Assembly (NCBI GenBank): GCA_947497945.1
Contig: CANMIP010000018.1
Coordinates: 1 to 64,000, forward strand
DNA: 64,000 nucleotides
Source of the DNA: an uncultured Tropicimonas sp.
GTDB lineage: Bacteria; Pseudomonadota; Alphaproteobacteria; Rhodobacterales; Rhodobacteraceae
Reading direction: 5' to 3'
Part shown: piece by piece, positions 16,988 through 25,380 of the stretch
Position numbering within the stretch: the first letter of the stretch is position 1
Layout of the letters: every line of letters begins with the position of its first letter
Translations under genes and position numbers: made by a program
Notes under the pieces: model-generated
Database searches by the model: none
The model's input: only the letters and a program-made list of their open reading frames with translations
What the model was told of the DNA's origin: nothing

Positions 16988-18046
16988 ATGGCAAAGCGAC
17001 GCTTGCAAGACAGGATACGCCAGCTGGTGACAGGCGCGGGACCGGTCGCCGTCACGGCGCAGTCAGGCGCTGTCGCGGCTCGTCCAGCGTCTGAAGAGGC
17101 TGACCTACGGCTGTTGGAGATCTCCATCGAGCTGACGAAGAAATGCAACTTGACCTGCGTCATGTGCTCGGTCTGGAAAGGCGCGCTGGACGGGATTCCC
17201 GGCGAGCTGGTTCGGGACATCCTGCGGGACGCTCGACGGCTCGGCGCGACCGCCTTCTCTCCTAGTGGCGCGGAGAGTTTCATGCGGAAGGACTTCCTCG
17301 ACATCCTGGAAACCGCGCAGGACCTCGGCTTCGAGCGGATCGAAGTGGTCACCAACGGGATACTCGTCCCCGCCCATGCGGATCGACTTGCGAGACTGGC
17401 CGGTCTGACCCTGCATGTCAGCATCGATGGTCCGCCTGACATTCACGACCGCCTGCGCGGCGCGGGAAGCTATGAACGAGCGATGCGTGGCGTTCACGCG
17501 GCGTTGGAGCGTGGCATCCGGACGGAGCTTTCCGGCGTGTTGATGGCCCCGACCCTTGGTACGGCCGGGCATATTATCGATCTTGCAGCAGAGCTTGGCC
17601 TTGGCCGGGTCTCGTTCCAGCCGTTTCAGCCGGAAATTGCCGGGTCTGGCGGCGACCATTCGGACTGGACCTTCCCGCCGGAACAACGCCAGCACGTGGC
17701 GGAAGACCTGGAGGCACTGCTGCGGATTGCGGAAAGCGCCGGTGTCGAAATCTTCACGAAATCCGTCTTCCCGCATATCGTGCCTTATCTTTTCGATGGT
17801 CTGCGGCCGATCCCGGCGGGGGGGTGTTTCCTTCCCTCGCGCTTCCTGCTGATCGACAGCAAGGGCGACAGCTACCCCTGTTTCTTCATGCGCGGGCAGT
17901 CGATGGGGAATGTGCAGGAAGGCGTTAGCCTGCGGGAAATCTGGGACGGTCACGCGCGGCGGAGCCTGGCCAACGCCGCCCAACGCCGGAACTGTCCCGG
18001 CTGCCTCGCGGCCTGTTCCGACATCGCAACGTTCAAAGGTAACTGA
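16988..18046 (+). CDS. radical SAM/SPASM-type protein
   Basis: 352 aa from the ATG at 16988; the open frame extends upstream but without coding character. The radical SAM Cys triad is CNLTCVMC (Cys53, 57, 60), in the context ISIELTKKCNLTC. The C-terminus carries an SPASM-like set of cysteines: GGCFLPSRF, DSYPCFFMRG and CPGCLAAC. Such proteins modify peptides or assist glycan maturation. Its 3' end overlaps the convergent glycosyltransferase gene by 14 bp. A second radical SAM gene lies 9.5 kb away in the same locus. Confidence 0.85.
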   Translation: MAKRRLQDRIRQLVTGAGPVAVTAQSGAVAARPASEEADLRLLEISIELTKKCNLTCVMCSVWKGALDGIPGELVRDILRDARRLGATAFSPSGAESFMRKDFLDILETAQDLGFERIEVVTNGILVPAHADRLARLAGLTLHVSIDGPPDIHDRLRGAGSYERAMRGVHAALERGIRTELSGVLMAPTLGTAGHIIDLAAELGLGRVSFQPFQPEIAGSGGDHSDWTFPPEQRQHVAEDLEALLRIAESAGVEIFTKSVFPHIVPYLFDGLRPIPAGGCFLPSRFLLIDSKGDSYPCFFMRGQSMGNVQEGVSLREIWDGHARRSLANAAQRRNCPGCLAACSDIATFKGN

Positions 18047-20408
18047 TATCGCCCGCGAGTGGTCCGGCGATGCGTCGAATAACCGGCGGCCAGTCGGGCT
18101 GTTCGACCTGCGGTGCGGCGGTGGTCACGAAGCCGCGTTCCGGCCGACCGCAGCGCGTCAGGACCAGATCGCGAACGGCGCTTTCGGACAATGCGGGCTG
18201 GTTCGCTGCATCCTCCACGCGCATCTCGCAGTAATGCCGGCCGGGGGCGAGCGCGACCTGCCGGCTGACAGCGATCCGTTGCACCCAGTCACTCGCCTGA
18301 CAACGCTGTTCCGCCTCGCCCGATGCCGCGCCAAGAGCGGCGACAGGGTGTTCCAACAGGTTGAGCAGCGGAACCGATGCGTCCAGGCGGAGCGCGGCGA
18401 GGCAATCCTCCGTGACCTCGATGCGCAATCCCGGATACAGTTGCCGCACAGTCATGACGGCCTCCCGCGACGCCTGCGATGGCGCCGAAACTATCAGAAG
18501 ATCCGCTTTAGCCGCCAGTATCGCACCGGGGGCAGGGGGCGGCAGGGACGCGAATATCGGTAACTTGCGAAGCGTCTTTCGTGGCGCCGGCGCATCGGGA
18601 TCAAACAGCAGATCGTCATCCGGCGCCACGATCTCGTTCAGGGACGCGGTCAGGCGGCTGCTGTGCCAGTACTTGCCGATATCCCCGCGCGCAAAGACCC
18701 GCGCGTAGTATTTTGCCCGGATATCGTCCAGCGACAGGCCGAGATAATGCCGAAGACGCAAAGGTTCGGGGGCGGTCCACGCCGCATCGCGACAGATCGT
18801 ATGGCCGCCCGTTCGCATCCAGGTCTCGAGTGGTGCATCGGCTCGAAAGAAGCGCTGCTTGGGGTCGCGCTCCGCCATGACCACGTAGCGCCGCATGCTC
18901 CGCTCGAAGCTTTCGGCATCGTGTATCTCGTCCTCGCGCGCCGGAAGGAACAGCCTTTCTTCGCAGTTTGCGGCTTTGACGTTGGAGGCGCTCCACTTTC
19001 TGGCCAACCTGCGAAGGGTCTGCCCCGCGGGAGGATCGAGGAATTCGTCAACATCGACATGCAGCACCCAACCGCCCTCGAGGCCGGCGATGATCTGTTT
19101 CTTGAGGCGCAACTGGCGCGTGAGATCGAACACGCCGTCGAAGGGCTCGTCCACGATCTCCGCAACCGGGTCTCCGATATGGGCCTCGGCAACGGCGCGT
19201 GTCCGGTCGCTCGAGCCATGGTCGATGACGATCACCTGCGTGCCCGCCTGGTGGAGGTGTTTGAGTTGCCGCCCGAGCATCCCCGCCGCGTTTCGGCAGG
19301 TTATGATGGCAGTGAGGGGTGGAAGGGCGCGCCCGACAAGGGATGATGCCGGCAGGCTCGCTTCCCGGGTCCCGGCATCCGCCATCGGGTCCCGAACGAG
19401 ACCGTCATGCTTGTTCAGGCGGTCGAGGACCCGCTCCGCCGGCGTGCTGCCGCGCCTTGCTTCGGACCGCATCAGCTCAATGGCAGCGTTTCGCCGGTTC
19501 GGAGCCTCGTCGATCAGGCGCTCCGAGATGGCCGCGATCCGGCCGGGGTCCGTGGAAATCGGCATCCCGAGGCGGCGAAACAGCGGCAAGCGGCGGCGAA
19601 AGGCATCCGGATGCATCACCGCGAGATATTCCTCGTGCTTTCGCAGGTTCAGACCGATGAGATCCATGAGATTGGCGCGCGGGATCTTCCCGTTCCGGAG
19701 CAATTGCAGGCTCATGTCCAGCGCCGGGAAGCGACGAAAGACGCGGCTGCTATAGATCTCCTCGACCATCTCGCTATAGCGCATCCAGTCGGTGTGTTCG
19801 CGAAACAGGAGCGGGACCGAGACCTCGATCTGCGCGCCCGCCTTCAGGACGCCGACCATCAGATACCAGTCCCAGGCGTTCATGATCCGCGACGGAAGAG
19901 CGTCTTTCAGCACGGCGGTGCGGAACAGCCCGTACATTCGGGTGCCGCCTGGGTGGCCGGAGAGGTAGCGGCCAATTCGCTCGCGAGATGTGCCTTCGAT
20001 AGATGGCGTCGGCGGGTGCTCCCGCGCGCCCGGTCCGAAATAGACGCATCGCGGCAGCGCCGAGATCGCCTCGGGCGAAGCATCGAGGGTCGCCTTGCCC
20101 AGTCTCAGGAAATCCGGTGCCCAGTAGTCATCCGCCGAAAGCCAGGCGAAATAGGGTGTGTCCACCCCGTCGAGCAGGTCGCTGAAATTGAGAAAATGGC
20201 GCCGCGCCTCCTGCCGGCGTGCGGTGATCCTCTGGTCCGATCGCGCGGCGGCCTGACAGATCTCCCAGCTATCATCGCTGGAAAGATCATCCGAAAGGAT
20301 CAGCCGCCAGTTGGTTTCGGTCTGGGCGCGAACCGACGCAATCGCCCGGGCGAGCGTGGCAGCGTTGTTGTGGCAGGGCATGCCGACGGTGATCTCCGCG
20401 ACCGTCAT
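18033..20408 (-). CDS. tandem GT2-type glycosyltransferase
   Basis: 791 aa from the ATG at 20408. There are two GT-A domains. The first begins ITVGMPCHNNAATLARAIAS and has the metal-binding-type segment AWLSADDYW. The second begins near residue 360 with LPPLTAIITCRNAAGMLGRQ and has VLHVDVDEFLDPP (DVD) as its DxD motif. A C-terminal region of about 200 aa has no clear assignment. The start overlaps the stop of the upstream glycosyltransferase gene as ATGA. Likely a cytoplasmic enzyme adding sugars to a surface glycan, glycoprotein or peptide; acceptor and sugar are unknown. Confidence 0.85.
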   Translation of the reverse strand: MTVAEITVGMPCHNNAATLARAIASVRAQTETNWRLILSDDLSSDDSWEICQAAARSDQRITARRQEARRHFLNFSDLLDGVDTPYFAWLSADDYWAPDFLRLGKATLDASPEAISALPRCVYFGPGAREHPPTPSIEGTSRERIGRYLSGHPGGTRMYGLFRTAVLKDALPSRIMNAWDWYLMVGVLKAGAQIEVSVPLLFREHTDWMRYSEMVEEIYSSRVFRRFPALDMSLQLLRNGKIPRANLMDLIGLNLRKHEEYLAVMHPDAFRRRLPLFRRLGMPISTDPGRIAAISERLIDEAPNRRNAAIELMRSEARRGSTPAERVLDRLNKHDGLVRDPMADAGTREASLPASSLVGRALPPLTAIITCRNAAGMLGRQLKHLHQAGTQVIVIDHGSSDRTRAVAEAHIGDPVAEIVDEPFDGVFDLTRQLRLKKQIIAGLEGGWVLHVDVDEFLDPPAGQTLRRLARKWSASNVKAANCEERLFLPAREDEIHDAESFERSMRRYVVMAERDPKQRFFRADAPLETWMRTGGHTICRDAAWTAPEPLRLRHYLGLSLDDIRAKYYARVFARGDIGKYWHSSRLTASLNEIVAPDDDLLFDPDAPAPRKTLRKLPIFASLPPPAPGAILAAKADLLIVSAPSQASREAVMTVRQLYPGLRIEVTEDCLAALRLDASVPLLNLLEHPVAALGAASGEAEQRCQASDWVQRIAVSRQVALAPGRHYCEMRVEDAANQPALSESAVRDLVLTRCGRPERGFVTTAAPQVEQPDWPPVIRRIAGPLAGDISYL

Positions 20409-22621
20409 CGCGGTGCGTCCACCCCGGTGTCGCGCCAACGGGCAATTGCATGCGGTTTGTGCGCGTAGGCGAGATGACCGAGATAGCTGGCCAGCAGGTC
20501 CGCGCCATTCTCGGCTGGAAGGGTTCGGCACGCTTCTCGCATCGCCTTTCGGCGATCGTAATCCAGCAGCATGTCGAGACCGCGAAGGATCCCGAAGCGA
20601 TCATGCGAACGGGCGGCAAGGCAGAGCCCCCGCATCGCGCCAAACTCGGCGCGGTGATGCTGTTCGTCATGTTCCGGGTTCTCGTTCGACAGGAAGAGCG
20701 TCGGAAGGCCGGCGGCGATATTCTCGTGAAAGGTATTGTAGCCTGCCAACGCCACGGCCCCGTCGAAGGCGTTGAGGAAACGGGCGAAGGGAAAGCTCGT
20801 GAGGCGAATGATCTCTTCCGGCCAGGGATCCGTGTTGTCGCTGATCCGCCATTGCGCCAGCACGACCGCCGGCGCCTGCTCCACCGGTCGCTCGGTGAGA
20901 TAGCGCCAGACCCGCAGGCCGATCTCCCGCGTCGCGAAATTGTTGCCGGAGCCGAGCTGCAGGAGGATCGCCGGCCTGTCATCTGCCAGCCCCAACACTG
21001 TGCGTGCGGCCTTGCGGCTCAGCGCCTCGTCCTGACGCAGGAACCGGACCGGCGGGAGCGCGAGGGTCCGGCCTCGACTTGTCGCCGTCGGTCCCCGGTC
21101 CATCGGAGCGGCAATCTCGCCGGGCTCTATGACGACATCGAAATGGCTCTCGCGTTTCACATGCTGCACGCCCATTCCCGGCCGCCACAACCCGCGCCGC
21201 TGCCAGACCCTCCAGATCTCGGGGAAATCCTTCAGCGCGTCGAGCATGCCCATGTAGGGCACGTTGCCGTCAAAGACGATGACCTGTGGTCGGTAGAAGC
21301 CCAGGATGTCCCGAAAATCCCGCCTGAGGCTGTGCTCCCAGACCGGATGCTCAAGCCCGACGGAGCGGAAATAGGGGAGATACTCCACCATCATTCCTTC
21401 GTCCTGCACGACGCCGAAGGCCCGGGACATGGTGACGATGATCGGCGTTGCCGTCGGTTTGAGGCGCCGCGCAGAGGCCATGCAGCGCGTCAGGTGGCCC
21501 AGGCCGATGCCATTGGATGTGACGAAGAGGACACGCGGTCGCTCTGTACCCGTTGGCGGGGCGGCGGGATGCGCAACGGCTCGCGGCGCACCGATGCGCG
21601 CGCGCACCCGTTTGACCACCGTGTGCGGGCCAAAACGGTCGGTGACGAGCGCCCGGGCGCGCTTGGACTGCGTGCGGTAGGATTCCGGGTCGGCCTGGAA
21701 TTGCCGCACCTTTTCCGCAACCTCTCCGGGGGCGCAAAAGATCGCGGCGTCACCGAAGATCGGTTCGAAATCCGGCGGAAGGAAACAGACAAGCCCCGCC
21801 GCCATCGCTTCCAGCGGCGCCCTGCCGAAGCCTTCGATCCAGGAGGGGCCATGGAAATAAGAGAAATAGTCGAGGCTGCCGAGGAATTCCGGCACCGAGA
21901 GGGCGCCGAAGGGAAGCGTCTCCCAATTGGCCGGACGCGGCCCGATGATGTCGTCGAGCGCCGTCGAGTACCCCATGAGCCGAACACGAATATCCGGCGC
22001 ATCGGGATAGGCTTCGAGGAAGTCCTCACGCGTGGAGGGCCATTTGACCGGGGCAGGGCGGCTATGGCGGCCCACCACCGGAACAGTGCCGACAAACAGG
22101 TCCCGGTCGACCTCATAGGCCGAGGGATCGATGCAATTCGTCCAGTCCTCGTTGGTCATTGGCGGCGGGGCGTCGAGCTGCTCCAATCCGCTCCGCACCT
22201 TTGGCCCGACCGGCGCCCACAGCACGTCGCCGAAGAGATCGCCAAGGACGCCCTGCACATCGCGCATTTTGTATTGCGGAACGCCATCCGCATCGAGCGG
22301 CGGATGATGGACGATGAGAACCGTTTGCCGTGCCCGGATGCGAAGCCCGCGCGCGGGAAAGGTCTCGAAGACCCTGGGGTGGTGCAGGCAGCACAGTTCG
22401 GTCACGGCCTCGGTCCCCGGGGGGACGAGCTCAACAGTTCCGTCCTTGATCAGCGTTTCGATTTCGGGATGCATCTTCCGGCGGGCCGGGAAGACTCGCG
22501 AGGCAAGCGATATGACACCCATGCGGTATCCGGCCTCGGAGAGAGCACGCGCATCGGCCGCGAGCGAAGTCGAGGTTCCGCCAGGGAACCGAAGATCGCC
22601 AACCAGCAAAACGTCGAATTT
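20405..22621 (-). CDS. two-domain glycosyltransferase (GT4-like plus MurG/GT28-like)
   Basis: 738 aa if started at the TTG at 22621, which has GGAGG 10 bp upstream and gives LKFDVLLVGDLRFPGGTSTS; an in-frame ATG lies at 22684. The first half ends in the GT4-type block SWIEGFGRAPLEAMAAGLV, with E in the EX7E position. The second half opens with VLFVTSNGIGLGHLTRCMAS, the G-loop of GT28/MurG-like enzymes, and includes VALAGYNTFHENIAAGLPTL. Two GT-B modules in one chain suggest two successive sugar additions. Overlap with the next gene is ATGA. Confidence 0.82.
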   Translation of the reverse strand, partial: KFDVLLVGDLRFPGGTSTSLAADARALSEAGYRMGVISLASRVFPARRKMHPEIETLIKDGTVELVPPGTEAVTELCCLHHPRVFETFPARGLRIRARQTVLIVHHPPLDADGVPQYKMRDVQGVLGDLFGDVLWAPVGPKVRSGLEQLDAPPPMTNEDWTNCIDPSAYEVDRDLFVGTVPVVGRHSRPAPVKWPSTREDFLEAYPDAPDIRVRLMGYSTALDDIIGPRPANWETLPFGALSVPEFLGSLDYFSYFHGPSWIEGFGRAPLEAMAAGLVCFLPPDFEPIFGDAAIFCAPGEVAEKVRQFQADPESYRTQSKRARALVTDRFGPHTVVKRVRARIGAPRAVAHPAAPPTGTERPRVLFVTSNGIGLGHLTRCMASARRLKPTATPIIVTMSRAFGVVQDEGMMVEYLPYFRSVGLEHPVWEHSLRRDFRDILGFYRPQVIVFDGNVPYMGMLDALKDFPEIWRVWQRRGLWRPGMGVQHVKRESHFDVVIEPGEIAAPMDRGPTATSRGRTLALPPVRFLRQDEALSRKAARTVLGLADDRPAILLQLGSGNNFATREIGLRVWRYLTERPVEQAPAVVLAQWRISDNTDPWPEEIIRLTSFPFARFLNAFDGAVALAGYNTFHENIAAGLPTLFLSNENPEHDEQHHRAEFGAMRGLCLAARSHDRFGILRGLDMLLDYDRRKAMREACRTLPAENGADLLASYLGHLAYAHKPHAIARWRDTGVDAPR

Positions 22622-22725
22622 CAAGGGGCTTGATCCTCCAGCTCTTCCCGACGGAGGGTGGACAACATGCCTTGGCTTGTCCACTCTGAACTTGTCTGGA
22701 ACCCTCGCTGCATCAAGGAAGTCCC

Positions 22726-23235
22726 GTGCCGAACCGTCTCAGTCAAGCGCTCTCCGCGGCACGTCAGGCGGTCGCCAGCGAGGCCGGGCCGACATCGCGC
22801 GCGGAGCCGCAAAGTGCCGATTTCGCCGACCTCGGCAGCATCAAGGCAGTACTGGCGCTTGGACACAGGAAGGAAGACCCCGCTCAGCTTGCCCTTGCCA
22901 TTGCAAGGCCGGACCGCCCGGAAGGACCGGCCGTGCTGCTGATCACGGATGACAGCAGGGTGGTTGAGAGGCGGGTTCCGGGGCTCGTCTGCGAGTATCT
23001 CCCGCCGGCCGCCGATCTTGCCGAGACGACCGGTGACGGGCCGGACGTGGTACAGCATTACCTGCAGCGGCGCCTGCTATCCGTGCTGGAGAAGTGGCTG
23101 GTAACGGAGTGCCACTGGATCGGGGGAGAGGCCGAAGACCTTGTTGCCGCGGTTCAGTCCGACATCGGGCCTTCGGCGACCGCCTTTCACGCGTATTCGG
23201 GTCAGCCGCGCGCCTCCGATCCGGCGCCGGCATAG
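22726..23235 (+). CDS. hypothetical protein in glycosyltransferase locus
   Basis: 169 aa, starting MPNRLSQALSAARQAVASEA. It has a Rossmann-like stretch IKAVLALGHRKEDPAQLALA and AVLLITDDSRVVERRVPG, and ends with a low-complexity tail ASDPAPA. No family is recognised and no signal or membrane segment is present. It is divergent from the large glycosyltransferase gene and overlaps the convergent gene at 23202 by 34 bp. Confidence 0.55.
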   Translation: MPNRLSQALSAARQAVASEAGPTSRAEPQSADFADLGSIKAVLALGHRKEDPAQLALAIARPDRPEGPAVLLITDDSRVVERRVPGLVCEYLPPAADLAETTGDGPDVVQHYLQRRLLSVLEKWLVTECHWIGGEAEDLVAAVQSDIGPSATAFHAYSGQPRASDPAPA

Positions 23236-24035
23236 GGCGCCCGCGCGGCCCAGATCCGACGGCCAGCGGCCCGGTAGGCCGCGGCAAGGCGCGCACCTTC
23301 CTCGCCCAGTTCGACGCATCGATCGGCGAAACCCTCCCAGACCGGCAGCGATGGCCAGTTCGAGCCTGCGTTCAACGCCCATTGGCTCGCCTCCGGCGAG
23401 AGTGGCGCAACGGGTGGGCCGCCCTCCATGCGCACCCTGCGGGCCAGGTCCCGTACAGCCCGGTTCAACGAGGCGGCGTCAAGATCTGCAAGTGTTTCCC
23501 AATCCGCGGGGGTGGCTTGCCCATCGCAGCAGCCCGACAGAACCCCCAGCATCCACCAGGCGCCGAATTGGTGATGCGCCCCCATCGAGGCCTCGAAGGC
23601 GAGATAGCGCATCGCGGTCTCGCAACCGGCCGCTTCGGCATGGCGCATTTGTCCGTGCCGAAATCCGGAATCAAAGGCGCGCTCAGGCGACGGAGCAGCG
23701 TCCCAGATGCCGCAGAACACAGGCATCACCATCTCCGGGCCGGGCAGGTTTCCCAAGGCGAGTACCTGCTCGCGTTGGCACAGCAGGACGCCGTTCGAGC
23801 TTTCCAGGCTCGTCAGGGAGTTGCTTGCCGGGTAGAACTGGGCGAGCCCTCTGGCGCAGATCAACGGCTCGGGCGGGAGGGCCCAGGTTCTGGGGGCGAC
23901 GTCGACAGCTTCGTCGATCATCACCACCCAGTCCTCCTCGGTCGCATCGAGAAAAACGAGGATCTCCTGCAGGTTCTCCGCATCCTCGCGGCCGCCCGCG
24001 ATCCGGCAGGCCGGGAAATCTCCCAGACAGGTCAT
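23202..24035 (-). CDS. hypothetical protein related to the neighbouring GT/Sel1 protein
   Basis: 277 aa. Contains ILVFLDATEEDWVVMIDEAV, a GT-A-like nucleotide-binding style segment, and MGAHHQFGAWWMLGVLSGC, which resembles LGRHHPNGAWMMLGARMGA in the adjacent 24032-25375 protein. The two may therefore share a module. No standard family is assigned. The start overlaps the stop of the upstream gene (ATGA), so the two are co-translated. Probably an intracellular partner of the glycosyltransferase. Confidence 0.55.
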   Translation of the reverse strand: MTCLGDFPACRIAGGREDAENLQEILVFLDATEEDWVVMIDEAVDVAPRTWALPPEPLICARGLAQFYPASNSLTSLESSNGVLLCQREQVLALGNLPGPEMVMPVFCGIWDAAPSPERAFDSGFRHGQMRHAEAAGCETAMRYLAFEASMGAHHQFGAWWMLGVLSGCCDGQATPADWETLADLDAASLNRAVRDLARRVRMEGGPPVAPLSPEASQWALNAGSNWPSLPVWEGFADRCVELGEEGARLAAAYRAAGRRIWAARAPYAGAGSEARG

Positions 24036-25375
24036 GTCCGCCCGCCTGCGGCCGGATCATGCTGAGGCATGCCCCTGCGCTCGGCACCCATTTTCTCGAG
24101 ATCCCGCACGCGCGCGGCTTCTTCCGTGGACAGATCTCCTTGCGCACGGATCAATCGCGCAAGGCGATAGGGGGCGAAGGCGTTGCCGAGAGTCGTGGCG
24201 GCTGCGTAGAACCATTCGGCGCGTTCGAGGTCGGGACTGCCCGCCGAATCGGATTCCCAGAGCTCCCCGAGGTTGCAGAATGCGGATGGATGGAACATGG
24301 CGGCGGCCTCCTCGAAGAGCGTCCGGGCGACAGCGCCGTCCTGCGGGACGCCAACTCCGGTCTGGAAGCCCCGAGCGATTGAATCGACGGCATTGGCCGA
24401 GCGGACGGCCGGCATGACATCCGACTCCACGATCAGCCGGCTCTCCGACGGGCCGAGTTCTGCGATGTCGAGGTCGGAGTGATCCCGCAGCCAGACACCC
24501 TGGCCACGAAGCTCCGCATCGAGGAGGCGTGGGTTCCAGCGGCCCTTCAACTCCAGTCCGGTTGTTCCCGGCGCGCCGAAACGGGCGTGTATGTTCCGAT
24601 TCCAGAAATGCTCCAGCCAGTCGTAACTGTTGACCTTCCGAATGTCCCAACCAGTCTGCTCGAGCACGCTTCGCGCCCCCATTCGCGCCCCGAGCATCAT
24701 CCAGGCCCCGTTCGGGTGATGGCGCCCGAGCGTGCACCAGGTCGAGATAACGCGGTGCAACATCGCGGTCCGCTCGTCGCCCTGCCGTCCTTCCTTGAGG
24801 AACGCCTCGAGAATATGGGCAAGGTAGACGCATTCCCGCAAACCTGCCCGGAAGGCGTGATAGGCGGTGCGGGCTGGATCAGTGATCGAGTAGCAACCGG
24901 GCATCTGGACCCGGCGGGTGCGCCCTTCCTCGATCGCCTCGATATCGTGGTCGATCGAGATCGTGCCATCGGGGGCCTCTTCATGGCTGCGCATCCTGGC
25001 AACGATTTCGGCCGGCCAGAGCTTCAGGCTGCCATTCCCGCTCACCAGCCCGTTCACCGCGTTGCGGCTGTACCAGGTGGGACGCAGGGTCGGCTCGAAC
25101 AGCCATTCCGGAAGTTCCAGCTCCACGAATTCCGGCATCACGGTCGTATCTGCATCGACCGTGATGAACCATTCGGTTCCGGCTGCCTCCGCTGCCGCCT
25201 TGTGGCAGGCGTCGAGGCCCTCCACGCCATTCACGCGCAGGGCCGTCGGGATCATCGAGACGAGATCCTGCCAATTCCGCTCCGCCCATGGTTCGTCATA
25301 AGAGAGGAAGACAATCGGGATATCGCGCACGCGAACAGGCACCTGCCCCCCGGGTCGCTGACGTGTTGCCTCCAT
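24032..25375 (-). CDS. putative glycosyltransferase with C-terminal Sel1-like repeats
   Basis: 447 aa. The N-terminal GT-A-like fold is seen in DIPIVFLSYDEPWAERNW, ACHKAAAEAAGTEWFITVDA and the metal-binding VDADTT (DxD). The C-terminal about 100 residues carry Sel1-like helices, such as GVPQDGAVARTLFEEAAAM and DLERAEWFYAAATTLGNAFA. It lies 5 bp downstream of the caspase/Sel1 gene and overlaps the next gene, so one operon carries caspase, GT and the partner protein. Substrate unknown. Confidence 0.7.
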   Translation of the reverse strand: MEATRQRPGGQVPVRVRDIPIVFLSYDEPWAERNWQDLVSMIPTALRVNGVEGLDACHKAAAEAAGTEWFITVDADTTVMPEFVELELPEWLFEPTLRPTWYSRNAVNGLVSGNGSLKLWPAEIVARMRSHEEAPDGTISIDHDIEAIEEGRTRRVQMPGCYSITDPARTAYHAFRAGLRECVYLAHILEAFLKEGRQGDERTAMLHRVISTWCTLGRHHPNGAWMMLGARMGARSVLEQTGWDIRKVNSYDWLEHFWNRNIHARFGAPGTTGLELKGRWNPRLLDAELRGQGVWLRDHSDLDIAELGPSESRLIVESDVMPAVRSANAVDSIARGFQTGVGVPQDGAVARTLFEEAAAMFHPSAFCNLGELWESDSAGSPDLERAEWFYAAATTLGNAFAPYRLARLIRAQGDLSTEEAARVRDLEKMGAERRGMPQHDPAAGGRT

Positions 25376-25380
25376 GGCGC

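Noticed and set aside
20450..22633. A 727-codon plus-strand frame opposite the large glycosyltransferase
   Set aside because: Composition is antisense-like; the minus strand shows real glycosyltransferase motifs and a ribosome binding site.
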